Shown: positions 8,775 through 17,537, counted from the first letter of the stretch. The stretch is 64,000 nt of DNA from Actinomycetospora lemnae (GCF_028737315.1 NZ_JAQZAO010000004.1:310001-374000); one strand, 5' to 3'. The notes: generated from the sequence alone by a model not told the origin. Program-made: numbers and translations.

Positions 8775-9545
8775 CTACCGCCGATGGAAGCGCATCCCCG
8801 TGGCCTGGTCGCGGGGCTTGAGGACGATCGTGTCCAGGTTGACGTGCGACGGCCGGCTCATCGCGAACGCGACGACCTCGGCGACGTCGTCGGCGACCAG
8901 CGGCGTGATGCCCTCGTAGACCTTCGCCGCGCGGTCCTCGTCGCCCCCGAAGCGCACGAGGGAGAACTCGGTCTCCACCGCGCCCGGCGCGATCTCGGTG
9001 ATCCGCACCGGCTGCCCGAGCAGCTCGCCGCGCAGGGTGCGGTGCAGCGCGCCCTCGGCGTGCTTGGCCGACGTGTAGCCCGAGCCGCCGTCGTAGACCT
9101 CGAGGCCGGCGATCGACGTGATGGTCACGACGTGCCCGTCGCCGGAGTCGATGAGCAGCGGCAGCAGCGCCTTGGTGATCCGCATGGTGCCGAGGACGTT
9201 GGACTCCCACATCCAGCGCCACTTGTCCTCGTCGGCCTCCATGACCGTCTCCGTGCCCTGCGCACCGCCGGCGTTGTTGACCAGCCCGCGCAGGCGTGCG
9301 CCGCCGTCGACCAGCTCGCGCACCGACGACGCGAACGCCGCGACCGAGTCGGCGTCGGTGACGTCGAGGGCGAGCGGGGTGCCCCCGACCTCGTCGGCGA
9401 TCTCCCGGCACCGCTCCAGGCGGCGCGCGCCGAGCACGGGGTGCCAGCCGTCGGCGGCGAGCGCGCGGGCGGTGGCCGCGCCGATGCCCGAGCTGGCACC
9501 GGTGACGACGGCGAGGGGGCGGTCGGTTCCGGGAGGCGTGGTCAC
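8775..9545 (-). CDS. short-chain dehydrogenase/reductase
   Basis: A classical SDR of 256 residues with a Rossmann motif TGASSGIG (15-22), NNAG (90-93), Ser144 and the catalytic pair Tyr157/Lys161 (YTSAK). It would be an NAD(P)-dependent oxidoreductase in the cytoplasm; the substrate is unknown. The gene is divergent from mshA, as Rv0484c is in mycobacteria by recall. It starts at GTG 9545, preceded at leaderless distance by TAGGGT. It converges on the second L,D-transpeptidase with 9 bp between stops. Confidence 0.88.
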   Translation of the reverse strand: MTTPPGTDRPLAVVTGASSGIGAATARALAADGWHPVLGARRLERCREIADEVGGTPLALDVTDADSVAAFASSVRELVDGGARLRGLVNNAGGAQGTETVMEADEDKWRWMWESNVLGTMRITKALLPLLIDSGDGHVVTITSIAGLEVYDGGSGYTSAKHAEGALHRTLRGELLGQPVRITEIAPGAVETEFSLVRFGGDEDRAAKVYEGITPLVADDVAEVVAFAMSRPSHVNLDTIVLKPRDQATGMRFHRR

Positions 9546-9553
9546 ACCGCGGC

Positions 9554-9559
9554 ACCCTA
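9554..9559 (-). promoter_or_regulatory. candidate -10 element of the SDR gene (leaderless)
   Basis: TAGGGT fits the TANNNT form and ends 8 nt before GTG 9545, so transcription would start at or next to the start codon. No clear -35 was found. Confidence 0.35.
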
Positions 9560-9613
9560 GGACCCCACGGGCTCGGCAGCGGGTTCGGCGAGGCTCCGCG
9601 GCGGCCGCCCACC

Positions 9614-9619
9614 TAAGCT
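9614..9619 (+). promoter_or_regulatory. candidate -10 element of mshA (leaderless)
   Basis: TAAGCT lies 7 nt before GTG 9627. This spacing puts transcription start at the start codon and supports GTG 9627 as the mshA start. No convincing -35 is present. Confidence 0.4.
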
Positions 9620-9626
9620 GACCACC

Positions 9627-11003
9627 GTGACCCCGGCGGCGACGACGGCATCGGCGGCATCAGCGGCATCGGCCGGCCCGGCGGCTCCGCGATCCCGGGG
9701 CACGGATTCGGTCATCCGCCACCATCCCGGGCGTCCCCGCCGCGTCGCGGTCATCTCGCTGCACACCTCGCCCCTGGCCCAGCCCGGCACGGGCGACGCC
9801 GGCGGCATGAACGTCTACATCGTGGAGACCGCGCGGCGCATGGCCCAGCGCGGTGTCCAGGTCGAGATCTTCACGCGGGCGACGTCGTCGGACCTGCCGC
9901 CGGTGGCCGAGCTCGCGCCCGGCGTGCTGGTCCGGCACGTCACCGCGGGTCCGTACGGCGGGCTGGGCAAGGAGGACCTGCCGAGCCAGCTCTGCGCGTT
10001 CACCGCCGGCGTGCTGCGCGACGAGGCCCGCCACGAGCCCGGCTGGTACGACGTCGTGCACAGCCACTACTGGCTGTCCGGCCAGGTCGGGTGGCTGGTC
10101 CGCGACCGCTGGGGCGTGCCGCTGGTGCACACCGCGCACACCCTGGCCAAGGTCAAGAACGCGTCGCTGGCCGACGGCGACCGCCCCGAGCCGCTGTCGC
10201 GGGTGGTCGGCGAGGAGCAGGTCGTCGCGGAGTCCGACCGCCTGGTGACCTCGACGCAGGCCGAGGCCGACGACCTCGTCGTCGCCTACGGCGCCGACCC
10301 CGATCGCGTGCGCACCATCGCGCCCGGCGTCGACCTGCGCACCTTCACCCCCACCCGCGACCGCGACGCCGCCCGGGCCGCGCTCGGGCTCGCCCCGGAC
10401 GCCCTCACGCTCGCGTTCGTGGGGCGCATCCAGCCGCTCAAGGCCCCGGACGTGCTGCTGCGCGCGGCCGCCGCGTTGATCGCGCAGCGCCCGGAGCTGC
10501 GGGGACGGCTCGTCGTCCTCGTCGTCGGCGGGCCCTCGGGGACCGGCCTCGCCGAGCCGGAGTCGCTCGTGTCGCTCGCGCGGGAGCTGGGTATCGCCGA
10601 CGTCGTGCGCTTCCTGCCACCGCGCGGCGGTGACGACCTCGCCGCGGTCTACCGGGCCGCCGACGTCGTCGCCGTCCCCAGTCACTCCGAGTCGTTCGGC
10701 CTCGTCGCGCTCGAGGCCCAGGCGTGCGGGACGCCCGTGGTCGCCGCGGCCGTGGGCGGGCTGCCGACGGCCGTCGCGCACGAGCGCTCGGGGCTGCTCG
10801 TCGCGGACCACGAGCCCGACCACTGGGCCGACGCGCTGGCGCGGGTGACGCTCGACCAGGCCGAACGCCAGCGGCTCGCGGCGGGCGCCGTCGAGCACGC
10901 CGCGATGTTCTCGTGGGACCGCACCGCCGACGCGCTGCTCGCCACCTACGCCGAGGCGTCGCGGGCGCAGGCGCGCGACCGGGCGCGGGAGGTGGCGGTG
11001 TGA
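9627..11003 (+). CDS. mshA: D-inositol-3-phosphate glycosyltransferase MshA
   Basis: Transfers GlcNAc from UDP-GlcNAc to 1D-myo-inositol-3-phosphate, the first step of mycothiol synthesis in the cytoplasm. It is a GT-B fold enzyme of 458 residues. The acceptor-domain motif [11 protein letters not shown] is at 55-64, HSHYW at 145-149, [10 protein letters not shown] at 266-275 and the EX7E donor-site motif (E355...E363) is within ESFGLVALE. The first 35 residues are an Ala/Ser-rich tail. The stop overlaps the GTG of the following YbjN gene (GTGA). Mycothiol is specific to actinobacteria, so the gene also supports the taxonomic placement. Confidence 0.96.
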   Translation: MTPAATTASAASAASAGPAAPRSRGTDSVIRHHPGRPRRVAVISLHTSPLAQPGTGDAGGMNVYIVETARRMAQRGVQVEIFTRATSSDLPPVAELAPGVLVRHVTAGPYGGLGKEDLPSQLCAFTAGVLRDEARHEPGWYDVVHSHYWLSGQVGWLVRDRWGVPLVHTAHTLAKVKNASLADGDRPEPLSRVVGEEQVVAESDRLVTSTQAEADDLVVAYGADPDRVRTIAPGVDLRTFTPTRDRDAARAALGLAPDALTLAFVGRIQPLKAPDVLLRAAAALIAQRPELRGRLVVLVVGGPSGTGLAEPESLVSLARELGIADVVRFLPPRGGDDLAAVYRAADVVAVPSHSESFGLVALEAQACGTPVVAAAVGGLPTAVAHERSGLLVADHEPDHWADALARVTLDQAERQRLAAGAVEHAAMFSWDRTADALLATYAEASRAQARDRAREVAV

Positions 11004-11545
11004 CGGATCTCGAGGAGGCCGAGAAGGTCCTGGTCGCCGCGCTCGAGGAGCGCGAGCTGACCTACCTGCGCCGCGGGCCGGGGCGGCTGTTCGTGACCCT
11101 GCCCGGCACGAAGAAGCTCGCCACGCACTGCTGGCTCGTGCTGACGCCGCACGCGCTGCTCATCGAGGCGTTCGTCTGCCGGCGGCCCGACGAGAACTTC
11201 GAGGAGGTCTACCGCTTCCTCCTGCAGCGCAACGCCCGGCTGTACGGCGTGCACTACACGATCGACCGGGCGGGCGACATCCACCTCGTCGGCCGGGTCG
11301 CGCTGCACGCGATCACCGACGACGAGGTCGACCGCGTGCTCGGGCAGGTGCTCGAGGCCGCCGACGGCGACTTCAACACCCTGCTCGAGCTGGGGTTCGC
11401 CACGTCGATCCGCCGCGAGTGGGCGTGGCGGGAGTCGCGGGGCGAGTCGCTGGCGAACCTCTCGGCGTTCGCGCACCTGGTGGACGGCACGAAGGACACG
11501 GAGAACACGGAGAACACCGAGAACGCGGAGAACACGGGGAGCTGA
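11000..11545 (+). CDS. YbjN-domain protein with an acidic Glu-Asn-Thr tail
   Basis: 181 residues; YbjN/type III secretion chaperone-like fold with conserved segments [17 protein letters not shown] and [19 protein letters not shown]. It follows mshA with a 4-nt overlap, as Rv0487 does in mycobacteria. The role is unknown; the family is often linked to motility or chaperone-like functions in other bacteria. The last ~18 residues are a degenerate Glu-Asn-Thr repeat encoded by a short tandem repeat (about 11497-11539), probably a variable disordered tail. A strong hairpin follows the stop. Confidence 0.85.
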   Translation: MTDLEEAEKVLVAALEERELTYLRRGPGRLFVTLPGTKKLATHCWLVLTPHALLIEAFVCRRPDENFEEVYRFLLQRNARLYGVHYTIDRAGDIHLVGRVALHAITDDEVDRVLGQVLEAADGDFNTLLELGFATSIRREWAWRESRGESLANLSAFAHLVDGTKDTENTENTENAENTGS

Positions 11546-11555
11546 AGCAGGGCCT

Positions 11556-11596
11556 CGCCGCCGGCGTGGGACGGGGGGCATCCGACGCCGGCGGCG
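11556..11596 (+). terminator. hairpin terminator of the mshA-YbjN operon
   Basis: Perfect 12-bp inverted repeat, CGCCGCCGGCGT at 11556-11567 against ACGCCGGCGGCG at 11585-11596, 10 nt after the stop. The loop is 17 nt. There is no U-tract, as is common for actinobacterial hairpin terminators. Confidence 0.6.
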
Positions 11597-11835
11597 GGCG
11601 TCTCGGAGCGCTCGCGCGCGACGACCGACCGCGGGCCGACCCGCGCGGTCGAATCGGCTGCTGGAGTCTGAGCGTCCCACCACGCAACACACAGGACAAG
11701 GCGTCGTCATGCCGCTGAACGGGTGACTGGTGGACGCCGCGGACGTCCGGCTCGATCACGCAGGGCTCGGCGCGACCGCGTACCGGCAGGTAGGTTGTCC
11801 GCGCACCGCCCCCGGCTCGACGAGGAGTTCGCCCG
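11597..11835. other. intergenic region before the acyl-CoA ligase
   Basis: No coding frame with credible composition or start is seen. It should hold the ligase promoter; TAGGTT near 11791 is a possible -10 but is not convincing. This is the left edge of the accessory region that separates YbjN from the phosphoglycerate mutase. Confidence 0.5.
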
Positions 11836-13422
11836 ATGATCGTCCGCAGCCCGTACGCCGACGTCGACGTCCCCGACGTGGGTCTGCCCGAGTTCCTGTT
11901 CGGCGACCTGGGCGACGCCGCGGAGCGCGTGGCGATCATCGACGGGCCCTCGGGTCGCCAGGTGACCTTCGGCGAGCTGGCGGGCGCGGTCGACCGCTTC
12001 GCCGCCGCCCTCGGCGAGCGCGGGCTCGGCCGCGGGGACGTCCTTGCGCTGTTCGCGCCGAACAACCCGTACTACCCGGTGGTCTTCCACGGCGCGCTCG
12101 CCGCCGGCCTGGCGGTCACGACCGTCAACTCCCTCTACACCCCCGACGAGCTGGCCTTCCAGCTGCGCGACTCCGGCGCGAAGATCCTCGTGACCATCTC
12201 CCCGTTCCTCGACCGTGCCCGGGCGGCACTGCGCGAGGAGGGCGTGGTGGTCGCGGAGACGATCCTGCTCGACGACGCCCGCGACGACGCCACCACGCCG
12301 ATGCCTGAGAGCACGCTGGCCGACGCGCTCTCGACGACCGCGGAGCGCCCGCAGGTCACGGTCACCGGCGACGACGTGGCCGCGCTGCCCTACTCGTCGG
12401 GCACCACGGGGCGGGCCAAGGGAGTGGTGCTGACCCACCGCAACCTCGTCGCGAACCTCGTGCAGATCCAGCGGATCTTCGAGGTCACGCCGGACACGCG
12501 GATCCTCGCCGTCCTGCCGTTCTTCCACATCTACGGCATGACCGTGATGATGAACCAGGGCATCCACGCGCGCGCCGCCGTGGTGACCATGCCGAAGTTC
12601 GACCTCGCGGAGTTCCTGCGGATCGTCCAGGAGCACCGCGTCGACCGGGTCTACATCGCCCCGCCGATCGCCGTGGCCCTCGCCAAGCACCCGATGGTCG
12701 ACCAGTACGACATCGACTGCATCGACGTCATCTTCTCCGGCGCCGCCGCGCTCGACGCCGAGCTCGGCCACGCCGTGGGCCGGCGCCTCAACTGCAAGGT
12801 GCTCCAGGGCTACGGGATGACCGAGCTCAGCCCGGTCAGCCACGCGATGCCCGACGACCGCGCCGACATGGACCTCAACTCGATCGGTGTCGCGCTGCCG
12901 AACATCGAGTGCAAGCTCGTCGACCCCGAGACCGGGCAGGAGGGCGTCGAGCGCGGCGAGCTGTGGGTCCGCGGCCCCAACGTCATGCGCGAGTACCTCA
13001 ACAACCCCGAGGCGACGGCCGCGACCCTGGACGACGACGGCTTCCTGCACACCGGCGACGTCGCCACCGTCACCGACGAGGGCGTCTTCTACATCGTCGA
13101 CCGGGTCAAGGAGCTGATCAAGTACAAGGGCTACCAGGTCCCGCCGGCCGAGCTCGAGGCGCTGCTGCTGACGAACGACGGCATCGCCGACGCCGCGGTG
13201 ATCGGGGTCAAGGACGACGAGGGCGAGGAGATCCCCAAGGCGTTCGTCGTGCTCCAGCAGGGCGCCGACCTCTCCGGTGACGACGTCATGTCCTTCGTCG
13301 CCGAGCGCATCGCGCCGCACAAGAAGGTCCGCGTCGTCGAGTTCGTCGACCAGATCCCGAAGTCGGCGTCGGGGAAGATCCTGCGCAAGGACCTCCGCGC
13401 TCGCGAGGCAGCCAACGCGTAG
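11836..13422 (+). CDS. 4-coumarate--CoA ligase-family acyl-CoA synthetase
   Basis: An adenylate-forming ligase of 528 residues that activates a carboxylic acid to its acyl-AMP and then the CoA thioester. AMP-binding motif YSSGTTGRAKGV is at 186-197, GYGMTE at 325-330, and the C-terminal catalytic lysine is in SGKILRK (K514). The full domain order of the 4CL/FadD type is present; the natural substrate (phenylpropanoid-like or medium-chain acid) cannot be read from the sequence. Its last 15 codons and the following terminator recur twice downstream (26.9 and 29.25 kb), marking the 3' end as an integration site. Confidence 0.9.
   Translation: MIVRSPYADVDVPDVGLPEFLFGDLGDAAERVAIIDGPSGRQVTFGELAGAVDRFAAALGERGLGRGDVLALFAPNNPYYPVVFHGALAAGLAVTTVNSLYTPDELAFQLRDSGAKILVTISPFLDRARAALREEGVVVAETILLDDARDDATTPMPESTLADALSTTAERPQVTVTGDDVAALPYSSGTTGRAKGVVLTHRNLVANLVQIQRIFEVTPDTRILAVLPFFHIYGMTVMMNQGIHARAAVVTMPKFDLAEFLRIVQEHRVDRVYIAPPIAVALAKHPMVDQYDIDCIDVIFSGAAALDAELGHAVGRRLNCKVLQGYGMTELSPVSHAMPDDRADMDLNSIGVALPNIECKLVDPETGQEGVERGELWVRGPNVMREYLNNPEATAATLDDDGFLHTGDVATVTDEGVFYIVDRVKELIKYKGYQVPPAELEALLLTNDGIADAAVIGVKDDEGEEIPKAFVVLQQGADLSGDDVMSFVAERIAPHKKVRVVEFVDQIPKSASGKILRKDLRAREAANA
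13379..13400 (+). mobile_element. candidate attL core of the integrated element
   Basis: A 22-bp stretch that is exactly repeated in direct orientation at 26902-26923, lying in the 3' end of the ligase gene and about 170 bp from the integrase stop. The 22-bp identity is the longest match between the two diverged copies of the gene end, as expected for the core where strand exchange occurred. The element between the cores is about 13.5 kb. Confidence 0.7.
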
Positions 13423-13444
13423 GGTCTCTGACCCGCTGTTTCGA

Positions 13445-13495
13445 GCCTCTGACCTGCGACGACGGCGAATGTCCGATGTGAAGTCTCTGTGAGGC
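13445..13495 (+). terminator. hairpin downstream of the acyl-CoA ligase
   Basis: Nested inverted repeat beginning 22 nt after the stop; outer 5-bp GC arms (GCCTC/GAGGC) and an inner CGG...CCG pair. The same hairpin follows both copies of the gene end at 26968-27020 and 29318-29361, where the third has a stronger inner stem. Confidence 0.5.
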
Positions 13496-13566
13496 TCAGC
13501 GGGCGTGGGCGGTTCGTCGGGAGAATCCACGGAACAGTCACGGAACGGATCTTGCATTTCGGATCT

Positions 13567-14958
13567 TCACTCCTCGCCGAGTAGATCTTGGATGCGGGCG
13601 TTGTAGGCGGCGCGCTCGCCGTCGAGGCACGCGGCGTAGACCGAGAGCAGGACCTTGACCGAGTGGCCGGCCCGCTCGGCGACCTCCGTGGGTGGCACCC
13701 CGGCGTTGAGCCAGGACGACAGCGCCGCGTGCCGGAGGTCGTACGGGCGGGCCGCGAGCGGTGAGGCCGCCTGAGCCGGGCTCAGGCCGATCTCGCGGGC
13801 CTGCTTCCAGGTCCGGGTGTAGACCGACTCCCGAACGCGCCCGCGGGTCGTCAGCGCCGGGAACAGCCGGCCGTCGGGCGCGACGCCGTAGCGCTCCAGG
13901 TGCTCCCGCAGGATCGCCACCAGCGCCGGCGGGGCGGGGACGCGGCGCACGGCCTCGCGGCGACGACGCTTGAGTGGCCGGGCGTCCGGGTCGCGCAGAC
14001 CGTCGTTGTAGTGCTCGCCCGAGACGCCGGTCAGCGACCCGGAGAGGACCAGCTCGCCCCAGCCCGTGGCCGGGAGCTTCGCGTCGGTGTCGCGGAGCTG
14101 CTGGGCCTCGCCGGGACGCAGACCCGCGTAGTACAGGCAGGCGAAGAACGCCCGCAGCCGCCAGCCACGGTCCCGCTCGGTGCGCCGGTGCCCGGACACG
14201 TAGGTGACCGCGGCGAGAAGCTGCCGCGCCTGGGCAGGATTCACCACCACCCGCGGGTCGACGCCCCCAGTGACCTGCGCCGTCCCCGTGCGCCGGCCCG
14301 TGACGGGGTTGACGGCTAGCACGCCGGTGTCGACGGCGTAGCCAGCGACCCGGTGCAGCACCGCGCGGCGCTTGTCGAGCGTGGAGGAGGTGACGGCCCG
14401 TCCGCCGGCGGCGATGCCGAGGTCGTGCAGGAGCGCGCCGAGGGCGAGGGAGTCGGCGAGGTCGGTGGCCGGGCGCGACGCGCGGCGCAGCCACGACACC
14501 GCGGCCCGGTCCTCCGTGCTCAACGCCTCATCACGGCGTGGCGGCGGCAGGAGGTGGGTGCTCGCGAGGCGTTGGAGGTCGGTCTCGTCGGGGCCGTGCT
14601 CGAGGGGACGGACGAACTTCGGCGTGATCGCGGCCAGGTTCACCACCGCGGCGCGCCGGCTGTTCGGCGGCGCGATCGGCCAGATGTGGTCGACGTAGGC
14701 CACGGCCAGCTCGAGGAACGTGCCGACGCCCCGCTTGCGGGTCAGCGACGGCGGGAGCCCGGTGGCGACGTCGAACGCCTCGCCGGCCCGGCCCGCGCGG
14801 ACGAGCTCGGAGCGGAACGACTCGGCGAGCGCCTTGGTGGCGTACCACTCGGAGTGCTCCCGCCCGGCGGTCCGCCAGCGCACGCCCCACGGTCGGCTGC
14901 GGCCCGTGCGCTTGGTCAGGTTCCAGAACTGCACCTGGAAGGTGCTCTCGTCGCTCAT
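13567..14958 (-). CDS. tyrosine-type site-specific integrase
   Basis: 463 residues. Catalytic residues in order: Arg281 (GLRPGEAQQL), Arg409-His410 in YDLRHAALSSW, His432 (AGHS) and nucleophile Tyr441. The N-terminal half carries the arm- and core-binding domains. It integrates the element at the 3' end of the acyl-CoA ligase, to which its own 3' end points. ATG 14958 overlaps the stop of the excisionase gene (ATGA), and the gene is the last of a seven-gene coupled operon. Confidence 0.93.
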   Translation of the reverse strand: MSDESTFQVQFWNLTKRTGRSRPWGVRWRTAGREHSEWYATKALAESFRSELVRAGRAGEAFDVATGLPPSLTRKRGVGTFLELAVAYVDHIWPIAPPNSRRAAVVNLAAITPKFVRPLEHGPDETDLQRLASTHLLPPPRRDEALSTEDRAAVSWLRRASRPATDLADSLALGALLHDLGIAAGGRAVTSSTLDKRRAVLHRVAGYAVDTGVLAVNPVTGRRTGTAQVTGGVDPRVVVNPAQARQLLAAVTYVSGHRRTERDRGWRLRAFFACLYYAGLRPGEAQQLRDTDAKLPATGWGELVLSGSLTGVSGEHYNDGLRDPDARPLKRRRREAVRRVPAPPALVAILREHLERYGVAPDGRLFPALTTRGRVRESVYTRTWKQAREIGLSPAQAASPLAARPYDLRHAALSSWLNAGVPPTEVAERAGHSVKVLLSVYAACLDGERAAYNARIQDLLGEE

Positions 14959-15170
14959 GCCGCCCCGTCCCGGTGGGCGTCGAGCCAGTCGAGCAGGTCG
15001 CCACGCCGGACCCGCAGGTGGCCGTTCGGGAGGCGGAAGCACGGCGGCGCTACCCTGCGCTCACGCCACTCGTAGAACGTGTCCCGCGAGACCCCGCCCA
15101 GCTCGGCGAGGACCTGGCGGACGGTCAGCAGCTCGTCGCGCTCGGACTGCGCTCGCTTGGTGGTCGTCAT
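14955..15170 (-). CDS. excisionase-like HTH protein (Xis/AlpA type)
   Basis: 71 residues with a MerR-like winged HTH: LLTVRQVLAELGGVSRDTFY, then the EWRERRVAPP wing and a conserved LRVRRGDLLDWLDA end. Proteins of this type bend DNA at att sites and direct integrases to excision. It is translated immediately upstream of the integrase with a 4-nt overlap, the standard xis-int arrangement of actinomycete integrative elements. Confidence 0.88.
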   Translation of the reverse strand: MTTTKRAQSERDELLTVRQVLAELGGVSRDTFYEWRERRVAPPCFRLPNGHLRVRRGDLLDWLDAHRDGAA

Positions 15171-15171
15171 G

Positions 15172-15381
15172 TCAGCTCCTTGTCGTGGTGGTCGTGCGGA
15201 GGGGCCGGGCCTGCCGGGCGCGCTGGAGCAGCCCGGCGACGGCGAGGGCGGTGGAGGTGTCGAGGCAGGCGACGGCGGTCAGGGCGCGGCGCTCGTCGTG
15301 GCCGAGGTCGAGCCCGACCAGCGGCCGGACAAGGGCGTCGATGTGCGCGCCGAAAGCGCGGACGTCCTCGCGGCCGGTCAT
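15172..15381 (-). CDS. small element protein of unknown function
   Basis: 69 residues, no recognised domain; central helix-forming stretch (LTAVACLDTSTALAVAGLLQRARQ) and a Thr/Arg-rich end. Its start overlaps the stop of the membrane-protein gene by one base (TGATG), and it ends 1 nt before the excisionase start, so it is translated as part of the operon. It may be a plasmid-spread-type accessory, but this is position only. Confidence 0.6.
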   Translation of the reverse strand: MTGREDVRAFGAHIDALVRPLVGLDLGHDERRALTAVACLDTSTALAVAGLLQRARQARPLRTTTTTRS

Positions 15382-15602
15382 CAGTCGTCCTCGGGGATGT
15401 CGGCGGCGCGGTCGGTCGCGGCGCCGAGCTGGTGAGCGAACTCGCCGGCGCTGCTGGACACCGCGGGCCCGAGGGTCGGGAAGGCCGCGAAGAGCAGCAC
15501 GAGGGTCACGACGCCGGAGACGAGCGCGGGGGCGGCCTTGTGGCTCTTGACCAGCAGGGCGGTGACGAGGCCGGCGATGATGACGATGGCAATGAGGTTC
15601 AC
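15381..15602 (-). CDS. small two-pass membrane protein of the transfer operon
   Basis: 73 residues with two hydrophobic segments (about 2-19 and 25-46) and an acidic C-terminus ending in PEDD. GTG 15602 overlaps the stop of the FtsK-like gene (GTGA). Small membrane proteins beside the transfer ATPase are typical of actinomycete integrative elements, where they are named spread (Spd) proteins and help plasmid movement between mycelial compartments. Homology to a specific Spd family was not established. Confidence 0.7.
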   Translation of the reverse strand: MNLIAIVIIAGLVTALLVKSHKAAPALVSGVVTLVLLFAAFPTLGPAVSSSAGEFAHQLGAATDRAADIPEDD

Positions 15603-16852
15603 GACGCGGCCCGCCGTCCGTGGGCTTGGATGCGGTCGACGTAGTCGCCGTACTCGCCGAGGTAGGGGACGCGGATGCGCTCGCAGTCGCGGCCGAGCCC
15701 CGACAGGTACGCGATACCGGGAGCGGCGTTGGCGTGCTCCGGACCGAGCGGCCGGGCGTCGCTGCCGTGGAGCATCTCCAGGCTGTCGGCCGGCACCCGG
15801 AACGAGAGTCGGAGGGCGAACTGGTCGCGGGCGTAGCCGCCGCCGACGGCGGTCGCTTCGAAGCGCTGGGCGAGCATCAGGACCCGGAACGCGGCCTTGC
15901 GGCCCTCGCTCAGGAGGCGGAGGACTGCCGAGCGGATGCGGTCGCCGGTCGGCACGCCCTCGCCGCGCTTGGGCTTCGGGAGCCCGTCGGCGGCGCGGAG
16001 CAGGCCGGGGAACTCCTCGAGCACCACAAGCACCGTCGGGGTGGCCGGTGACGGTTCGATCTTGTCGTGGCGTGGCGGGATGGTGGCGAGCCGGCGGTCC
16101 ATCTCGGCGACCAGGTCCTCGAGCAGTACCGCGTGCGCGGCGATGTCGCCGGTGCCGACGACCTGATGGGCCCGGTGGGCGGTGCCGTCCCAGGCCCGGC
16201 CGAGCAGCAGCCCGGTGATGTCCGAGCCGGCGACGAGCACGTCGGGAGCGGCGGCGAGCTGGGAGAGCAGCCCATAGCAGAGCACCGACTTGCCCGAGCC
16301 GTTCTGGCCTTGGGCGGCGAGGTGGCCAGCGTCGGTGAGGGCGTGGCCGAGGGTGATGCCGTCCTCGGTGCGCCCGAGGATCACCGGCTCCGATCCAGAT
16401 GCGACAGCGAGCGAGGGCAGGCCGAAGCCGTCGCGCAGCGGGTCGTGGTTGAGCACGGTGAGCCGGACCCAGCGCCCGGCCAGGGGCTCGACCCGGAGGC
16501 CGTGGCCGCCGAGGGAGTGCGCGAGGCGGGGCCCGTTCTCCTTGCTGGTGAAGTCGGCGGGTTCCTGGCCGGCCATCAGCTCCACGGTCAGCGTGATGGG
16601 CGGCCCGCCGTGGACCGCGCCGACGCGCGGGGTGCGCACGGTGAGCCCGGCAGCGACGGAGACGTACTGGCACAGCCGCAGGGCGGTGCAGGCTTCGCGG
16701 AACTCGGCGGTGATGCCCTGGGCAAACAGGTGGTGCGCGGCCCACGCGTCGCGTTGAGCGCGGCGGGCCCGCCACCGGCTGATGAAGCCCGGTGCGCGCC
16801 GGTGCCCGGCGGCGGGTGGGCGAGTGCGGTCGAGGGTTCTTGTGGTGGTCAT
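15599..16852 (-). CDS. FtsK/SpoIIIE-like conjugative DNA translocase (TraB/TraSA type)
   Basis: 417 residues with Walker A GQNGSGKS (182-189) and Walker B TVLVVLEEF (273-281), followed by an FtsK-like segment (LLSEGRKAAFRVLMLAQRF). In actinomycete elements a single protein of this class moves double-stranded DNA into the recipient. There is no obvious N-terminal membrane domain, so docking may depend on the adjacent small membrane protein. ATG 16852 overlaps the stop of the zinc-ribbon gene by 4 nt. Confidence 0.9.
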   Translation of the reverse strand: MTTTRTLDRTRPPAAGHRRAPGFISRWRARRAQRDAWAAHHLFAQGITAEFREACTALRLCQYVSVAAGLTVRTPRVGAVHGGPPITLTVELMAGQEPADFTSKENGPRLAHSLGGHGLRVEPLAGRWVRLTVLNHDPLRDGFGLPSLAVASGSEPVILGRTEDGITLGHALTDAGHLAAQGQNGSGKSVLCYGLLSQLAAAPDVLVAGSDITGLLLGRAWDGTAHRAHQVVGTGDIAAHAVLLEDLVAEMDRRLATIPPRHDKIEPSPATPTVLVVLEEFPGLLRAADGLPKPKRGEGVPTGDRIRSAVLRLLSEGRKAAFRVLMLAQRFEATAVGGGYARDQFALRLSFRVPADSLEMLHGSDARPLGPEHANAAPGIAYLSGLGRDCERIRVPYLGEYGDYVDRIQAHGRRAAS

Positions 16853-17127
16853 GGCCGGCTGCTCCGGTGGGTGCGGGCCGCCCGGCGGCGGGCGCGGGAG
16901 GGGGAGGCGGCGACTTGGACCTGGGTGACCTCCCAGGTCGAGGAGCCGCAGGCGGGGCAGCGCTCGAGGGAGAGCTGCACGACGCCGTCGCCGGAGTCGT
17001 CGCTGATGGGGGCGGGGGTCCACTGCTCGACGCAGTTGGCGGCGCGGCAGGTCAGGACCAGCTCGTCGAGCAGGGCCGCGGTGCGGACCTGCACCCGCGA
17101 ACGAGGAGGGCGGGCGGGGGCGGCCAT
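16849..17127 (-). CDS. small zinc-ribbon-like element protein
   Basis: 92 residues with two cysteine pairs, C-x5-C (CRAANC... at about 27-32) and CPAC (about 57-60), in a spacing like a zinc ribbon, and a basic C-terminal tail. It sits between the first operon gene and the translocase gene, with one- to four-base overlaps on both sides. ATG 17127 forms TGATG with the upstream stop; GTG 17130 is possible. Function unknown; nucleic-acid or partner binding is a guess from the fold. Confidence 0.65.
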   Translation of the reverse strand: MAAPARPPRSRVQVRTAALLDELVLTCRAANCVEQWTPAPISDDSGDGVVQLSLERCPACGSSTWEVTQVQVAASPSRARRRAARTHRSSRP

Positions 17128-17537
17128 CACGCGGCCGCCGTCTCGTCGCCGGTGTGCTTCCGCGCCGATCGGCTGTCGGTGCCCGTGGCGGGGCGGATGG
17201 CGCTGGCGGAGAAGGACACCTCAATGCCCTTGGCGCCGTTGCGCGCCGGCCGGACCCGGGCGTTGAGGTCTTCGAGCTCGACTTCGGTGTAGGGCTCGAG
17301 GTCGGGGACCTCGTGGCCGATGACGCGGACGCCGTGCAGCTCGAGGCGGCCGTCGCGGCCGGTCGGGAGCATGACGTCGTGGATGGTGATGGGCGCGCCG
17401 GTGGCGTCGTCGAGCAGCGGGAGGCCGGTGCTGCGCCGGCCCGTGGGCCCGTCCTCCCAGCGCTCGAGCTGCTGGCTGTAGCCGGTGGCGACGGTCTTCA
17501 TCCGGGCGGCGTTGATGGGGGCGTTCAGCTCGTACAT
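17127..17537 (-). CDS. first gene of the transfer-excision operon, unknown function
   Basis: 136 residues, no recognised family. It has a beta-rich middle (ITIHDVMLPTGRDGRLELHGVRVIG) and a charged, disordered end. ATG 17537 is set by a good ribosome site, AGGAG 7 nt upstream. It is the promoter-proximal gene of the operon running to the integrase and is divergent from the XRE regulator, so it should be the first product made when the element is induced. A small DNA-binding or regulatory role is possible but unsupported. Confidence 0.65.
   Translation of the reverse strand: MYELNAPINAARMKTVATGYSQQLERWEDGPTGRRSTGLPLLDDATGAPITIHDVMLPTGRDGRLELHGVRVIGHEVPDLEPYTEVELEDLNARVRPARNGAKGIEVSFSASAIRPATGTDSRSARKHTGDETAAA

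Larger units (their letters stand above)
13378..13495 (+). repeat. copy 1 of the ligase 3'-end repeat (last 15 codons plus terminator)
   Basis: The intact gene end: codons for KILRKDLRAREAANA, stop 13420-13422, 22 nt, then a long hairpin with outer arms GCCTC (13445-13449) and GAGGC (13491-13495) and an inner CGG/CCG pair around GAATGT-like loop sequence. Copies 2 (26899-27020) and 3 (29248-29361) keep the reading frame, stop codon and the same 22-nt stop-to-hairpin distance. Confidence 0.8.

Noticed and set aside
13423..13566. tRNA gene as integration target, expected for this class of element
   Set aside because: No tRNA-like cloverleaf or CCA region is seen near either attachment site; the duplicated sequence is the ligase C-terminus.
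14353..15644. Rightward open frames across the integrase-xis region
   Set aside because: Shadows of the leftward operon, which has clear catalytic motifs and coupled starts.
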